Shown here: positions 7,184 through 18,897 of the stretch, piece by piece
Position numbering within the stretch: position 1 is the first letter of the stretch
Layout: every line of letters begins with the position of its first letter
Assembly (NCBI GenBank): GCA_029224785.1
Contig: JAQXVF010000001.1
Span: 1 to 64,000 of the forward strand
Source: Bacillota bacterium
GTDB taxonomy: Bacteria; Bacillota; Clostridia; Oscillospirales; Oscillospiraceae
Length of the DNA stretch: 64,000 nucleotides
Direction of reading: 5' to 3'
Notes under the pieces: generated by a model
What the model was told of the DNA's origin: nothing
Databases searched by the model: none
The model's input: the letters and a program-made list of their open reading frames with translations, nothing else
Position numbers and translations under genes: made by a program

Positions 7184-7212
7184 TTGACAAGCAGCAGGTT
7201 CTTTGCTATAAT
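7184..7212 (+). promoter_or_regulatory. Consensus promoter of rplJ-rplL
   Basis: Exact TTGACA (7184-7189), 17-base spacer and exact TATAAT (7207-7212): a perfect vegetative promoter, as expected for ribosomal protein genes. The start would be near 7218, at the 5' end of the L10 leader. Confidence 0.9.
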
Positions 7213-7217
7213 ACAAA

Positions 7218-7345
7218 AGTTGCCAGAGACAGTAGGTGGCTGTGCCGTAAATCCTACCGAGGTTACGCTTCATGTCTTTATGTGATTTTGCGTGTCCTTC
7301 TGTCTTTTGGCAGAAGGACACTTATTTTTTTGGAGGTGAAAATCC
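7218..7345 (+). promoter_or_regulatory. Ribosomal protein L10 leader with attenuator
   Basis: The interval between the promoter and rplJ has the layout of the L10 leader: an AGACAGTAGGTGG segment, then CCTACCGAGGTTACG, then a long attenuator hairpin. GTGTCCTTCTG at 7292-7302 pairs perfectly with 7311-7321 and is followed by TTATTTTTTTT. In known leaders L10 (with L7/L12) binds the upstream fold and favours termination, balancing stalk protein supply. Confidence 0.85.
7292..7332 (+). terminator. Attenuator terminator of the L10 leader
   Basis: An 11-bp perfect stem with an eight-base loop and a strong T tract, ending 13 bases before the rplJ start codon and just before its ribosome binding site. 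Confidence 0.85.
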
Positions 7346-7864
7346 ATGCCCAACGCAAAGGTTCTTGAAAGCAAGAAAGCTGTGGTGGAAGCTCTGTCCG
7401 GCAAGATCAAGGAAGCTACTTCCGTGGTTTTCGTGGACTACAAGGGCATCACCGTGGCTCAGGATACCGAGCTGCGGAAGTCGTTCCGTGATGCAGGCGT
7501 CGAGTACAGCGTTGTGAAGAACACCCTGACCCGCTTCGCTGCAAAGAACAACGGCTACGATTTCGACGACCTTCTCAATGGCACCACTGCAATGGCCGTT
7601 ACCACCGGTGACCCCATCGCTCCCGCACGTGTTGTCTGCGAGTTTGCCAAGAAGAACAAGAACGTTCTGTCCATCAAGGGCGGTGTTGTTGAGGGTTCCG
7701 TTCTGACTGCTGATCAGCTCAACGGTTTCGGCGAACTTCCCAGCAAGAATGCTCTGGTGGCTCAGGTTCTCGGTACTTTCCTGGCTCCTATCTCCAGCCT
7801 GGCTTTTGTTCTGGATCAGATCCGCGAACAGAAGGAAGGCGGCGCTCCCGCTGCAGAAGCCTGA
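7346..7864 (+). CDS. rplJ: 50S ribosomal protein L10
   Basis: A 172-aa L10 that anchors L7/L12 dimers to the stalk base. It has the typical N-terminal rRNA-binding domain (VVFVDYKGITVAQDTELR, YSVVKNTLTRFA) and a C-terminal helical tail ending in an alanine-rich segment. It starts at ATG after GGAGGTG and is controlled by its own leader. rplL follows after 58 bases. Confidence 0.97.
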   Translation: MPNAKVLESKKAVVEALSGKIKEATSVVFVDYKGITVAQDTELRKSFRDAGVEYSVVKNTLTRFAAKNNGYDFDDLLNGTTAMAVTTGDPIAPARVVCEFAKKNKNVLSIKGGVVEGSVLTADQLNGFGELPSKNALVAQVLGTFLAPISSLAFVLDQIREQKEGGAPAAEA

Positions 7865-7922
7865 TTTCTGCAAATATTCGTTTACAAACAACTGAAATTA
7901 TTTATTTAGGAGGATTATTACC

Positions 7923-8297
7923 ATGGCAAGTGAAAAGGTCACTGCTCTCGTTGAGGAAGTTAAGGGTCTGACTGTTCTGGAGCTGTCCGAGCTGGTCCAC
8001 ACCCTGGAGGAAGTTTTCGGTGTTTCCGCTGCAGCCGCTGCTGTTGCCGGTCCCGCTGTCGCCGCTGCTCCTGTTGAGGAGGAGAAGACCGAGTTTGACG
8101 TTATCCTGAAGGCCGCCGGCGCTTCCAAGCTGAACGTCATCAAGGTCGTCCGTGCCGTTACCGGCCTGGGCCTGAAGGACGCCAAGGATCTGGTGGACAA
8201 CTGCCCCAAGACCCTGAAGGAAGGCATCTCCAAGGAAGACGCCGAGAAGATCGTTGCCGATCTGAAGGAAGCCGGCGCCGAGGCAGAGCTGAAGTAA
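7923..8297 (+). CDS. rplL: 50S ribosomal protein L7/L12
   Basis: A 124-aa stalk protein that recruits translational GTPases. It has an N-terminal dimerisation helix, an alanine-rich hinge (about residues 38-55) and the conserved C-terminal domain with [20 protein letters not shown]. It follows GGAGGATTATTACC. In most Firmicutes rpoB and rpoC come next; here a terminator and an unrelated membrane protein follow. Confidence 0.97.
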   Translation: MASEKVTALVEEVKGLTVLELSELVHTLEEVFGVSAAAAAVAGPAVAAAPVEEEKTEFDVILKAAGASKLNVIKVVRAVTGLGLKDAKDLVDNCPKTLKEGISKEDAEKIVADLKEAGAEAELK

Positions 8298-8320
8298 TTT
8301 CCCTTTCCCGCAGATACAGA

Positions 8321-8350
8321 ACAGCCGCCAGTCTGGCGGCTGTTTCCTTT
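8321..8350 (+). terminator. Terminator after rplL
   Basis: A perfect 10-bp stem (8321-8330 with 8334-8343), GTC loop and TTCCTTT tail. It closes the rplJL unit. Confidence 0.75.
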
Positions 8351-8370
8351 CATCTCCCCAAGGAGGTCCT

Positions 8371-9168
8371 ATGACCGATATTCTGTCTTTTCTCAAGGGT
8401 TTGGAGCTGGGCAGGTATTTTCAGGTGGAGTATCTGAAATACCTTGCCGTTGTGTGCGCCGCCCTGTTTCTGCTTTCCCTGTTCGGACGGCGTGTTTCCG
8501 GCGGTCCATCCGTATTCTGCTCCGCCATCGGCACCGCCATCGGCATTTTCTTCATGTATATGATCGTCGTTGCCGTTCGGTTCGCGGATCTGGTCGTCCA
8601 GATCCCTACCCTCCCCTTTGTGGATGTGGTAGACGATCGTGTATATCTTCTCCCCATTACCAGCACCGATTTCCGCATCGTCTGTCTGGACTTTCTTCAG
8701 CTTCTCATCCTGGCGTTTTTTGTCGCCGTACTGGACGGTGTCATTCCCCGGTCGGAAAACCTGATTTTCTGGTCAATCCGCAGCATTTTCCTGCTGTTTC
8801 TTTCCTTCCTTTGCCAGTCCATGATCACCTACGGCTTCGTAACGTATGCTCCGGCGTTCATTTTGCAATACGCCCCCGTGATTCTGCTGGGATTTCTGGT
8901 GTTTGTCATGTTCCTGGGGCTGATTCGTCTGGTTTTGGGCGTTGCCCTTGCCGCCGTGAACCCTATTCTTGCAGGAATCTACGGTTTCTTCTTTATGCAC
9001 CGCATCGGAAAGAAGATCAGCACAGCCGTCATCGCCACCATGCTTCTGGGCGTCATCCTGGCACTTACGGATTATTTCGGATACTCCGTCATCTCCCTGG
9101 CTGGAGGAAACCTGCTGCTGTGCACGCCCTTTTTACTCCTGCTTCTGTTTTTCTGGTTTCTGGTATAG
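8371..9168 (+). CDS. Polytopic membrane protein of unknown function
   Basis: I do not recognise this family. The 265-aa product is very hydrophobic with about seven or eight predicted membrane helices and short loops. It has no visible ATP-binding, protease or transporter signature. Charged residues are few; one loop holds VVDDRVYLLPITSTDFR (about residues 87-103). It begins after AAGGAGG, 20 bases past the rplL terminator, and ends at a bidirectional terminator, so it probably relies on read-through or an unseen promoter. Its place where rpoB is usually found is probably accidental. Confidence 0.75.
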   Translation: MTDILSFLKGLELGRYFQVEYLKYLAVVCAALFLLSLFGRRVSGGPSVFCSAIGTAIGIFFMYMIVVAVRFADLVVQIPTLPFVDVVDDRVYLLPITSTDFRIVCLDFLQLLILAFFVAVLDGVIPRSENLIFWSIRSIFLLFLSFLCQSMITYGFVTYAPAFILQYAPVILLGFLVFVMFLGLIRLVLGVALAAVNPILAGIYGFFFMHRIGKKISTAVIATMLLGVILALTDYFGYSVISLAGGNLLLCTPFLLLLLFFWFLV

Positions 9169-9170
9169 GA

Positions 9171-9199
9171 AAAACCGTCAGCCAATCGCTGACGGTTTT
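9171..9199. terminator. Bidirectional terminator between convergent genes
   Basis: AAAACCGTCAGC (9171-9182) pairs perfectly with GCTGACGGTTTT (9188-9199), with A and T runs at the ends. It serves both the membrane protein gene and the convergent mrp gene. Confidence 0.85.
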
Positions 9200-9202
9200 T
9201 TC

Positions 9203-10024
9203 TTATACCATTTCGATTCTGTCCAGCACCGGTTCCATATCTTCGGTACTGATCTGCTCCATTTTGCCTGCATCGTAGCTCTCCGCCACCCTGGGATCGA
9301 TGGGCAGCCGGGCCAAAACAGGCAGACCAAACTGAGCGGCAATGTCATCCAGATGGCTCTTGCCGAACACTTCGATCCGCTTGCCGCAGTCCGGGCAGCT
9401 CAGGTAGCTGTAATTCTCCACGAAGCCCAAAACAGGGATCTTCATCATGTTGGCCATCTTCACAGCCTTGGTAACGATCATGGAGACCAGATCCTGGGGA
9501 CTGGTCACGATGATGATGCCGTCCACCGGAAGGCTCTGGAACACGGTCAGCGGCACGTCGCCGGTTCCGGGAGGCATATCCACGAACAGGTAGTCCACAT
9601 CTTCCCAGATCACATCGGTCCAGAACTGCTTGACAGCGCCGGCGATGACGGGTCCTCTCCAGACCACAGGGTCGGTGTTGTTGTCCAGCAGCAGGTTGAT
9701 GCTCATGACCTGGATTCCACCTTCCGTCAGCGCAGGATACAGACCGTCCTGGTCTGCCATCCGGCACTCCGTCACGCCAAAGGCAGTAGGGGCGGAGGGT
9801 CCGGTGATGTCCGCATCCAGCACACCCACCCGCCTGCCCCGACGGGACATGGCAACGGCCAGCATGGAGGTCACGGTGCTTTTTCCCACACCGCCCTTAC
9901 CGGAAACGACAGCAATCACCTTTTTGACTCTGGACTTGGGGTTCAGCTTTGCCAGCAGGGACTCTGCAGTACGATCTGCGCAGTCCGAGCCGCAGGAAGA
10001 ACAATTTCCATTACAAGAACTCAT
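9203..10024 (-). CDS. mrp: Mrp/NBP35-family iron-sulfur cluster carrier ATPase
   Basis: A P-loop ATPase that binds and transfers Fe-S clusters (ApbC/Mrp/NBP35 family). The 273-aa product has an N-terminal cysteine cluster (C4, C8, C11, C15), the deviant Walker A SGKGGVGKST (41-50), DMPPGTGD in the middle and a CPDCG pair (C210, C213) that bridges a cluster in family dimers. The N-terminal cysteines resemble the NBP35-like form common in anaerobes. I start it at ATG 10024 after AAAGGAG. The frame is open 63 bases upstream without a ribosome binding site. It may work with the Isc genes at the right end of the window. Confidence 0.93.
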   Translation of the reverse strand: MSSCNGNCSSCGSDCADRTAESLLAKLNPKSRVKKVIAVVSGKGGVGKSTVTSMLAVAMSRRGRRVGVLDADITGPSAPTAFGVTECRMADQDGLYPALTEGGIQVMSINLLLDNNTDPVVWRGPVIAGAVKQFWTDVIWEDVDYLFVDMPPGTGDVPLTVFQSLPVDGIIIVTSPQDLVSMIVTKAVKMANMMKIPVLGFVENYSYLSCPDCGKRIEVFGKSHLDDIAAQFGLPVLARLPIDPRVAESYDAGKMEQISTEDMEPVLDRIEMV

Positions 10025-10102
10025 CGTATTACTCCTTTTGTCTGATCTTTCCTCATTATATTCTGCCAGGAATCCTCTGTCAACCATGAATCACGGATCG
10101 GG

Positions 10103-11968
10103 TCAGCTATATTGAAGCTGTTCCCACTGCTCCATCATTTCCAAAAGCCTGGCCTCCTCCGCTTCCTTTTCGCCAAGCAGACGGGTCAGCTCCTGGTAAT
10201 CCGCAGCCGCAGCCTCCACCTTGGCATCCAACTCCGCAAGGAGGGCTTCCTGCTTCTCGATTTCCCGCTCCAGCTTCCGGATCCGCTTCCCGTTTTCCTT
10301 GTCGTTGTCCCGGGGACGTTCCTTCCGGGGTTTTTCCGGCTGTTCCGGGGCAGGCTTTGCCAGCTTCTCATGTTCCAGAATGGAACGGTACTTGGCGTAT
10401 CCGCAGGGATAGTCCCGGATCTCCCCGTTTTCCAGCACCCAGATTCGCTCCGCGAATTTCTCAATGAAGTAACGGTCGTGGGAAACGAACAGCAGCACGC
10501 CTTCAAATTCCTCAATGGCCGCCTCCACCCATTCCCGGGATGCAATATCCAGGTGATTGGTAGGCTCGTCCAGGATCAGGAGATTGATTTTCTCATCCAT
10601 CAGCATGCACAGCCGCAGTCGGCTCTGTTCTCCGCCGGACAGCGTCCCAACGGTCTTGAACACATCGTCTCCCTGGAACAGGAACATTCCCAGCCGGTCT
10701 CTGGCCGCCTGTGGCGTGCAGTTCTTGTCATAGAGCATGGTGTCGTACAGCGTCCGTTCCGGATGGTCAAAATGGATAATCTGGGGCAGATACCCCCATT
10801 TCACGGTGGGGCCGAACTGGAGCTTTCCGCCGCAGGTCTCCTCTCCCAAAAGGCATTTGAGGAAGGTGGATTTTCCTGTACCGTTGTCACCCAGCAGGGC
10901 AATGCGCTCTCCGCCCTCCACCCGAAGGTTCACTCCGGAAAACAGCGTGCGGTCTCCATAGGATTTTTCCAGATTTTTCGCTGTGAATACCACATCCCCG
11001 GAAAAATCCTTTTGTCCGAAGCTGGCGTGCATGGTTTTTTCCTTTGTGGGACGTTTGGTCTTTTCGATGCGCTCCATTCGGTGCTGGATGGACATGGCCC
11101 GGCGGTACAGTGTCCGGTTGTTGATGCCCCAGCCCTTCATCCGCTCCACCGTGTAGCCAAGCTGCTTAATCTTGGCCTGCTCCTGCTCGTACTGCTTCAT
11201 CTGCAGGTCAAACCGGGCCTGGCGTTCGTTGATATAGAAAGAGTAGTTGCCGCTGTACTCCTCACCGTGGCCGTCCGTGATCTCAATGATCCTCTGGGCC
11301 ACCTGATCCAGGAAGTACCGGTCATGAGAAATGGTCAGCACCGTTCCCTTGAAGCTGCGGATGTATTCCTCCAACCATTCCACACTGGCAAGGTCCAGGT
11401 GGTTGGTGGGTTCATCCAGCAGAAGAATATCCGTCTTTTCCAGCAGCAGCCGGGCAAGGTTCATCCGGGTCCGTTCGCCGCCGGAAAGGCTGTCGAAAAG
11501 CTGCTGTCTCTGCTGCTGCGTAATGCCAAGGCCGTTGCAGATCTTGTCCGTTTCCACATCCATATCGTAGCCGCCCTGGGACTCATATCGGGCCGTCAGG
11601 GCATCATACTCCCGAAGCTGGGCATCCGTGGCCCCCTCGGACATGGCCGCCTCCAGCTCCTGCATTCTCCTGTGTGTCTTCATCAGGGGCAGAAACGCTG
11701 AGCGAAGCACGTCTTCCACTGTGTAGCCCTCCGGAAAATGAGGGATCTGGGAAATGAGTCCCAGCTTCTTATGCGGGTTGACAAAGACCTCTCCGCTGTC
11801 ATATTCCATTTCCCCGGTGATGATCTTGAACAGAGTAGTCTTTCCGCAGCCGTTTCTGCCCAGAATCGCCACCCGCTCTCCCTCCTGCACTTCAAACGAC
11901 AGGCCGTCCAGCAGATTCTCTCCGATAACAAAGAACTTCACCAGGTCTTTTACCGATATATCAATCAT
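10103..11968 (-). CDS. ABC-F family ATPase
   Basis: A soluble protein with two ABC ATPase domains and no membrane part, as in translation-associated ABC-F factors (YdiF/Uup-like). Domain 1 has GRNGCGKTT (37-45), LSGGERTRMNLARLL and LLLDEPTNHLDL. Domain 2 has GDNGTGKST, LSGGEQSRLRLCMLM and LILDEPTNHLDI. A linker with many charged residues joins them, and a charged coiled-coil tail (about 540-615) closes the protein. Start is ATG 11968 after GGAGAG (621 aa), overlapping the end of rnmV by 8 bases. Family members act on the ribosome or give antibiotic protection; this one is not obviously a resistance type. Confidence 0.9.
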   Translation of the reverse strand: MIDISVKDLVKFFVIGENLLDGLSFEVQEGERVAILGRNGCGKTTLFKIITGEMEYDSGEVFVNPHKKLGLISQIPHFPEGYTVEDVLRSAFLPLMKTHRRMQELEAAMSEGATDAQLREYDALTARYESQGGYDMDVETDKICNGLGITQQQRQQLFDSLSGGERTRMNLARLLLEKTDILLLDEPTNHLDLASVEWLEEYIRSFKGTVLTISHDRYFLDQVAQRIIEITDGHGEEYSGNYSFYINERQARFDLQMKQYEQEQAKIKQLGYTVERMKGWGINNRTLYRRAMSIQHRMERIEKTKRPTKEKTMHASFGQKDFSGDVVFTAKNLEKSYGDRTLFSGVNLRVEGGERIALLGDNGTGKSTFLKCLLGEETCGGKLQFGPTVKWGYLPQIIHFDHPERTLYDTMLYDKNCTPQAARDRLGMFLFQGDDVFKTVGTLSGGEQSRLRLCMLMDEKINLLILDEPTNHLDIASREWVEAAIEEFEGVLLFVSHDRYFIEKFAERIWVLENGEIRDYPCGYAKYRSILEHEKLAKPAPEQPEKPRKERPRDNDKENGKRIRKLEREIEKQEALLAELDAKVEAAAADYQELTRLLGEKEAEEARLLEMMEQWEQLQYS

Positions 11969-12611
11969 ATTTCTCTCCGTGATATGCATTCGGCATTTGC
12001 CGAATCTCCGTTTCCTTCTCCGTCCGGAGCTCCTGCAGAATCTCCGCAATCTCTTCCCGACAGCACAACAGATTCAATGCTTCCAGCAGCGCATTGGCCG
12101 AAAGGTGCTCCGGAAGATCCAGTCGCTTCTGTAGACGTTTGCGCAGCAGGCTGCTGTCCGCTCCGCCGGATAGTCCCCACTGCACAAAATCCTGCTTGGT
12201 GATCCCGCCGGAAACGGCAGAGGTCTCCTCCGAAAGGAACGTGGCGCCGGATCTTCTCAGCGCCTCCAGGATCACTTCCGGTGTCATTCCTTCCACTCCC
12301 AGCTTTCCCTCTTTTCCGGGAGAAGATTTCCGGCGCTCCTTCCCGGGCACATCCGGGATATAGGCATGCTTCAGATACTTTGCCGGAATGGCACCCTTGA
12401 GGTAGTTCCGGATCACAAAACCGGCCCCGTCCGAGTCGGTGAAAATGACCAGTCCGCGCCGGCAGGCAACCCTGCGGAACATCTGCAGCCGGGGCTTATC
12501 TTTCAGAATGCCGAAGCCGTTGGTTTCCAGAATAGGTGCTTTCACGATCTGGGACAGCGTGTTCTTGTCATACCGCCCCTCCACCACGATGGCTTCCCGG
12601 ATCTCAACCAT
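11961..12611 (-). CDS. rnmV: Ribonuclease M5
   Basis: Toprim-fold nuclease that matures 5S rRNA in Firmicutes. The 216-aa product starts with EAIVVEGRYDK (Toprim glutamate motif) and has the DSDGAG metal motif at about residues 58-63, followed by HAYIPDVPG as in RNase M5. It overlaps holA upstream and the ABC-F gene downstream by 8 bases each, so the genes are translationally linked. Confidence 0.93.
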   Translation of the reverse strand: MVEIREAIVVEGRYDKNTLSQIVKAPILETNGFGILKDKPRLQMFRRVACRRGLVIFTDSDGAGFVIRNYLKGAIPAKYLKHAYIPDVPGKERRKSSPGKEGKLGVEGMTPEVILEALRRSGATFLSEETSAVSGGITKQDFVQWGLSGGADSSLLRKRLQKRLDLPEHLSANALLEALNLLCCREEIAEILQELRTEKETEIRQMPNAYHGEKYD

Positions 12612-13650
12612 TGCGTGCCTCCTGTGCCATCTGCAGAATCAGCATCTCCAACAGGCGCTGAGGGTCGTCAAAGGAGGTTTTCAGTTTTCTGTCCGTCTCC
12701 ATCACCAGCATACAGGACTCCCGACAGAATGCCGTGGAGAAGTTCCTGGAGGTATCCATGGTCTTTCGCGCCGCAAAGTCAGACATTCCATAGAGCTTTG
12801 CCAGATCCTGATGGTTTTTCCCGTAGTCGTACAGGGTCCGGGCCGCACCCAGACGGCGGATGTGCGCGCCGATGGCTCCAAGGATCATCACCGGCTCCTC
12901 CTGCATTTTCAAAAGCTGCTGCAGCTTCTCCAGGGCCTGGCCGTATCTTCCCTGGCCCAGAAGGTCCGTCATCTGGAACACCACCGCATCCATTACCGGC
13001 TCCACGACGGCATCGATATCCGCTTTGCAGATCTCCTCCGCACCGGAATAGGCAGTGATCTTGGCGATCTCATTGTTCAGGGCCGTCATGGTGCCCCCCG
13101 TGAGCTCCATCAGATAGGTGCACAGATCCGGGGAGATGCGTTTTTTTCCGGCGGCAAAATGCCGGGTGATCCAGGCGACCAGTTCTTTTTGCCCCTGTTT
13201 TTCAAACTCCACGATGGTGCCGGCGGAGGAAACGGCTTCCCACAGCTTTTTCTGCCGTTTGTCCGGCTTCCAGGGCGTGGTCTCATAGAGGAACACCACG
13301 GTGCAGTACTCCGGAATATCCGTGAGGATGTCCACCATGGCATTCCGGCCGGATTCCTCCAGCTTAAACGGATCCACCTCGTCCACCTGGACCATGGTGC
13401 TCTCCGACATCATGGGAAGATTCTCCACGGAGTCTGCAAAGCTCCGCAGATCAAAGTTCTCCTGAGTAAACCGGTGAAAGTTGAAGGACTCGGTCACCGG
13501 ATCGATCCGCTGTTTTTTCAGAATCTCCAGGTAATGCCGGAGGAGAAACGTCTCCTCTCCGTAAAAGAAGTACAGTCTCCTGTGGATCTTGCTGCGAAGC
13601 TCCTTCTTCAGTTCCTGAAAGGAATCGTTGTCTTTAACGGCTTTTGCCAC
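12604..13650 (-). CDS. holA: DNA polymerase III delta subunit
   Basis: Clamp-loader subunit that opens the sliding clamp. The 348-aa protein begins with the YFFYGEETFLLRHYL motif typical of HolA and has the AAA+-like fold without a P-loop, then a C-terminal collar domain. It uses GTG at 13650, preceded by GGAGGTGATTTCCT. It lies between comEC and rnmV. comEC-holA adjacency is widely conserved in Firmicutes. Confidence 0.93.
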   Translation of the reverse strand: MAKAVKDNDSFQELKKELRSKIHRRLYFFYGEETFLLRHYLEILKKQRIDPVTESFNFHRFTQENFDLRSFADSVENLPMMSESTMVQVDEVDPFKLEESGRNAMVDILTDIPEYCTVVFLYETTPWKPDKRQKKLWEAVSSAGTIVEFEKQGQKELVAWITRHFAAGKKRISPDLCTYLMELTGGTMTALNNEIAKITAYSGAEEICKADIDAVVEPVMDAVVFQMTDLLGQGRYGQALEKLQQLLKMQEEPVMILGAIGAHIRRLGAARTLYDYGKNHQDLAKLYGMSDFAARKTMDTSRNFSTAFCRESCMLVMETDRKLKTSFDDPQRLLEMLILQMAQEARNG

Positions 13651-13656
13651 AGGAAA

Positions 13657-15861
13657 TCACCTCCGTAATCTGATGGTTCCGTTTTGATCTGTCCGCATTA
13701 CCCGGCAGCCCCACGTTTCCAGCCGCTCCAGTACATCCCTTTGGGGATGGCCATAGGTGTTTCTGCCCACGGAGATCACCGCGGTCTCCGGCGTAGTTGC
13801 CTGCAAAAGGGCATCGCAGGTCGAGGTGGAAGCACCGTGGTGCCCCACCACCAGGGCAGTCAGATGGGGAAGCTCCGTCCTGCGCAGCAGGGCTCGTTCT
13901 CCCTCCGCTGTCAGGTCTCCAGTGATCAGTATATCACAGTTTTCCGTATGAAACAAGACACACAAGCTGCTTTCGTTGCTGCTTGCCGCGTTTTGGGGCA
14001 CAAAAACCGTCAGTTTACAGGACTCCGTCTCCAGCAGGAAGTCCTCCTCCGCCAGAAAGATACTGGCGGTCCCTCCGGTTTCTTTCAACGCCTCTGCCAG
14101 GGCTGCTGCACCGTCGTTGTTGGGAAGGAACACCGCATCCGCCTGAACCCTCGTCAGAAAATACGCCGCGCCGCCGCAATGATCCCGGTCCGGATGGCTG
14201 AGAATCAAGCCGTCGATCCGTTGGATCCCCCGGCTCAGGAGGGTCTCCGCTGCCAGATCCGCCGTAGAATCTCCATAATCCCCTCCGCAGTCCACCAGGA
14301 ACGCCCGGCTGCCGCTCTGCAAAAGGATGCACTGTCCCTGGCCCACATCCAGTACCAGTGCCTCATACTCCGCAGCCGCCGGAACCCACCAGGATGCCGC
14401 AACGGCTGTACACAGCAGCACCACAGCCGCTGCCGCAAAAGCCGCACCCCGTTTTCTTCCCACGGCAAACCAGATCCCCAGCAACAGATACGCGGCCACC
14501 AGCCACAGGACGATATAGGGGCTTTGGGTATACACGGCGGCAAAGGGCAGCCGTGCCAGGATCTGGGCTATATTCCGGATCAGGGCCAGCAGCCCTCCGG
14601 TGAGAAAGCCCAGCGCTTTTCCCAGGGGAAGAAATACCCATCCGGCAATGCAAGCCGTGAAGATGCTGTAAAACGCCAGACTGATGGGAAGCGTCAGCAG
14701 CAGGTTGGTAACGACCCCGATCAGGCTGACGCAGCCAAAATGATACGCGGAAATGGGCGTGGTGAATACCAGAGCACCCACAGCTGTAGCAACCGCCGCA
14801 AGGGCAAAGGACATCACTCTTCCCGGATCTCTCCCGGAAAAGAAGCCCCGGAGTTTTCTCAGGATTCCCCGGGAAAACAGCAGGATTCCCAGAACGCCTC
14901 CCACGGAGAGCTGGAACCCCACGGCGGTAATCCTGTAAGGGTTGTCCCACAGCATCAGCATCACCGCTACACCCAGGGCTGTCAGTCCATCATATTCCCG
15001 CCCGATCAGAAGGGCCAGCAGAAACAGAAGCATCATGATGAGCGCCCGGCTGACCGGGATGTTGAATCCCACCATGGCCGCAAAGGACACCAGCACCGGC
15101 AGGCACAGCAGCACCGTAAGCAGCCGCCGCTTGCCGGCAAACAGGAAGATCAGTGAAAACAGAATGGAAAGGTGCATTCCGGACACCGCCACGGCATGAC
15201 GAATTCCGCTGACCCGCAGAGCTGTCTCCAGCGGGTAATCCAACTGGGAGGTGTCCCCCAGGAAAAGACCCAGTGCCAGCGGCTGCCCGCTCTCCGGGAT
15301 CACCCGGCAGATCATGGCCTTTGTCTTTTCCCGGAGAATCGCTCCCCAGATCCAAAGGTCGGCTTTTCCCCCGGGAACGCTCTCTGCCTTCCCGGCCTGA
15401 GAGAGGATCAGGAAAATACCCTTTCCCGAAAACAGAGAACCGCTCTTTACACAGGAGACCTGAAAGGTTCCCCGCAGGGTGTCCCCCGGCACAGCCTCCC
15501 TTCCCCGAAGGTAGATACGGGCGGAATACGCTCTGCCTCCCACGGACACCCTGCCGTCCACGCTCTGCCCGCCGGATGTTTCCCTCACCTCCGAGCACAC
15601 CGTGACGGTCAGCTCCATGGTCTGCCCGTCCAGCACCCGGATTCTCTCCATGACGGACGCATCAAAAAACCGGCAGCTCAGAATCCCCGCCAGCAGTCCT
15701 GCCAGCAGGGTCAGGGGCAGACGGAAACGCTTTTTCCGGACAGCCTGCACCAAAACGGCAAGGACTGCCGCCGCCAGAGGAATCCATGCAAAGGGCAGTC
15801 CCCAGGCATAGTATCCGCAGGAAACCGCAAAACCCGCCGCCGTCCAGAATAGATATCGCAT
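13657..15861 (-). CDS. comEC: DNA uptake channel ComEC/Rec2
   Basis: Full-length (734 aa) competence protein that carries single-stranded DNA across the membrane. It has an N-terminal membrane part with a soluble DUF4131-like segment (about 20-170), a multi-helix competence domain with HAVAVSGMHLSIL (about 230-245), and a C-terminal metallo-beta-lactamase-like domain with LSHPDRDH and GHHGAS (about 500-734). It is intact, but comEA is not next to it. Starts at ATG after GGAGGGAAAG. Confidence 0.93.
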   Translation of the reverse strand: MRYLFWTAAGFAVSCGYYAWGLPFAWIPLAAAVLAVLVQAVRKKRFRLPLTLLAGLLAGILSCRFFDASVMERIRVLDGQTMELTVTVCSEVRETSGGQSVDGRVSVGGRAYSARIYLRGREAVPGDTLRGTFQVSCVKSGSLFSGKGIFLILSQAGKAESVPGGKADLWIWGAILREKTKAMICRVIPESGQPLALGLFLGDTSQLDYPLETALRVSGIRHAVAVSGMHLSILFSLIFLFAGKRRLLTVLLCLPVLVSFAAMVGFNIPVSRALIMMLLFLLALLIGREYDGLTALGVAVMLMLWDNPYRITAVGFQLSVGGVLGILLFSRGILRKLRGFFSGRDPGRVMSFALAAVATAVGALVFTTPISAYHFGCVSLIGVVTNLLLTLPISLAFYSIFTACIAGWVFLPLGKALGFLTGGLLALIRNIAQILARLPFAAVYTQSPYIVLWLVAAYLLLGIWFAVGRKRGAAFAAAAVVLLCTAVAASWWVPAAAEYEALVLDVGQGQCILLQSGSRAFLVDCGGDYGDSTADLAAETLLSRGIQRIDGLILSHPDRDHCGGAAYFLTRVQADAVFLPNNDGAAALAEALKETGGTASIFLAEEDFLLETESCKLTVFVPQNAASSNESSLCVLFHTENCDILITGDLTAEGERALLRRTELPHLTALVVGHHGASTSTCDALLQATTPETAVISVGRNTYGHPQRDVLERLETWGCRVMRTDQNGTIRLRR

Positions 15862-15874
15862 CTTTCCCTCCGTT

Positions 15875-15908
15875 TGAGAAAAGGGTACCGCGGAAACGGT
15901 ACCCTTTT
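15875..15908 (-). terminator. Terminator of alaS
   Basis: AAAAGGGTACCG (15879-15890) pairs perfectly with CGGTACCCTTTT (15897-15908). On the minus strand the right arm ends in a T run. It separates alaS from comEC. Confidence 0.8.
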
Positions 15909-15912
15909 GAAG

Positions 15913-18552
<2,640 letters not shown>

Positions 18553-18585
18553 ATTGTTTACCTCCATTTTCTGTAAAAACAAACA

Positions 18586-18800
18586 CCTCGCCCCCAATGT
18601 ATAGGGGCGAGGTCAATCGCGGTACCACCCTAATTCGCTGCAGTGCAGCATCTTAGCGGCTCTGTAACGGGAGCACCCGTCCCGGTCCTCCCGGGCTACT
18701 TGGAAATGGCTTGCAGGGCGTTTGGCAAGGGGCTTTCACCGTCTCCCCTCTCGCTGAGACCCGCCGCGTCTGCTTGGTTTCCGCATTGTCTTTGCATATC
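18586..18800 (-). promoter_or_regulatory. T-box riboswitch (tRNA-Ala) of alaS
   Basis: The T-box sequence AGGGTGGTACCGCG is exact on the minus strand (18631-18618). It is followed by a terminator of nine base pairs (CCTCGCCCC at 18604-18612 with GGGGCGAGG at 18586-18594) and a T-rich tail. Stem I carries the usual distal motif (GAGAGGGG...GGTGAAAGCCCC). At its base GGAAA pairs with TTTCC, and the specifier GCC (18710-18708, followed by A) sits just before TTTCC. GCC is an alanine codon, matching the gene. Uncharged tRNA-Ala should bind and prevent termination. Confidence 0.95.
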
Positions 18801-18806
18801 CATGAT

Positions 18807-18834
18807 ATTTTACCACACCGAAGAAAAAAGTCAA
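18807..18834 (-). promoter_or_regulatory. Promoter of the alaS T-box leader
   Basis: Minus strand TTGACT (18834-18829), 16-base spacer and TAAAAT (18812-18807). The transcript would start near 18800, giving a leader of roughly 215 bases before the terminator ends. Confidence 0.75.
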
Positions 18835-18845
18835 TATCTTTTTGA

Positions 18846-18875
18846 CGAAAAAGGGCACAGGATGGTCCTGTGCCC
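18846..18875 (-). terminator. Terminator after the pepF operon
   Basis: A perfect 10-bp stem (GGGCACAGGA at 18853-18862 with 18866-18875) is followed by five T on the minus strand. Confidence 0.85.
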
Positions 18876-18897
18876 TGTGGAAACCCAATTTCTCCCG

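Noticed and set aside
18586-18631. Inverted repeat as a mobile element end
   Set aside because: It is the terminator and T-box sequence of the alaS leader.
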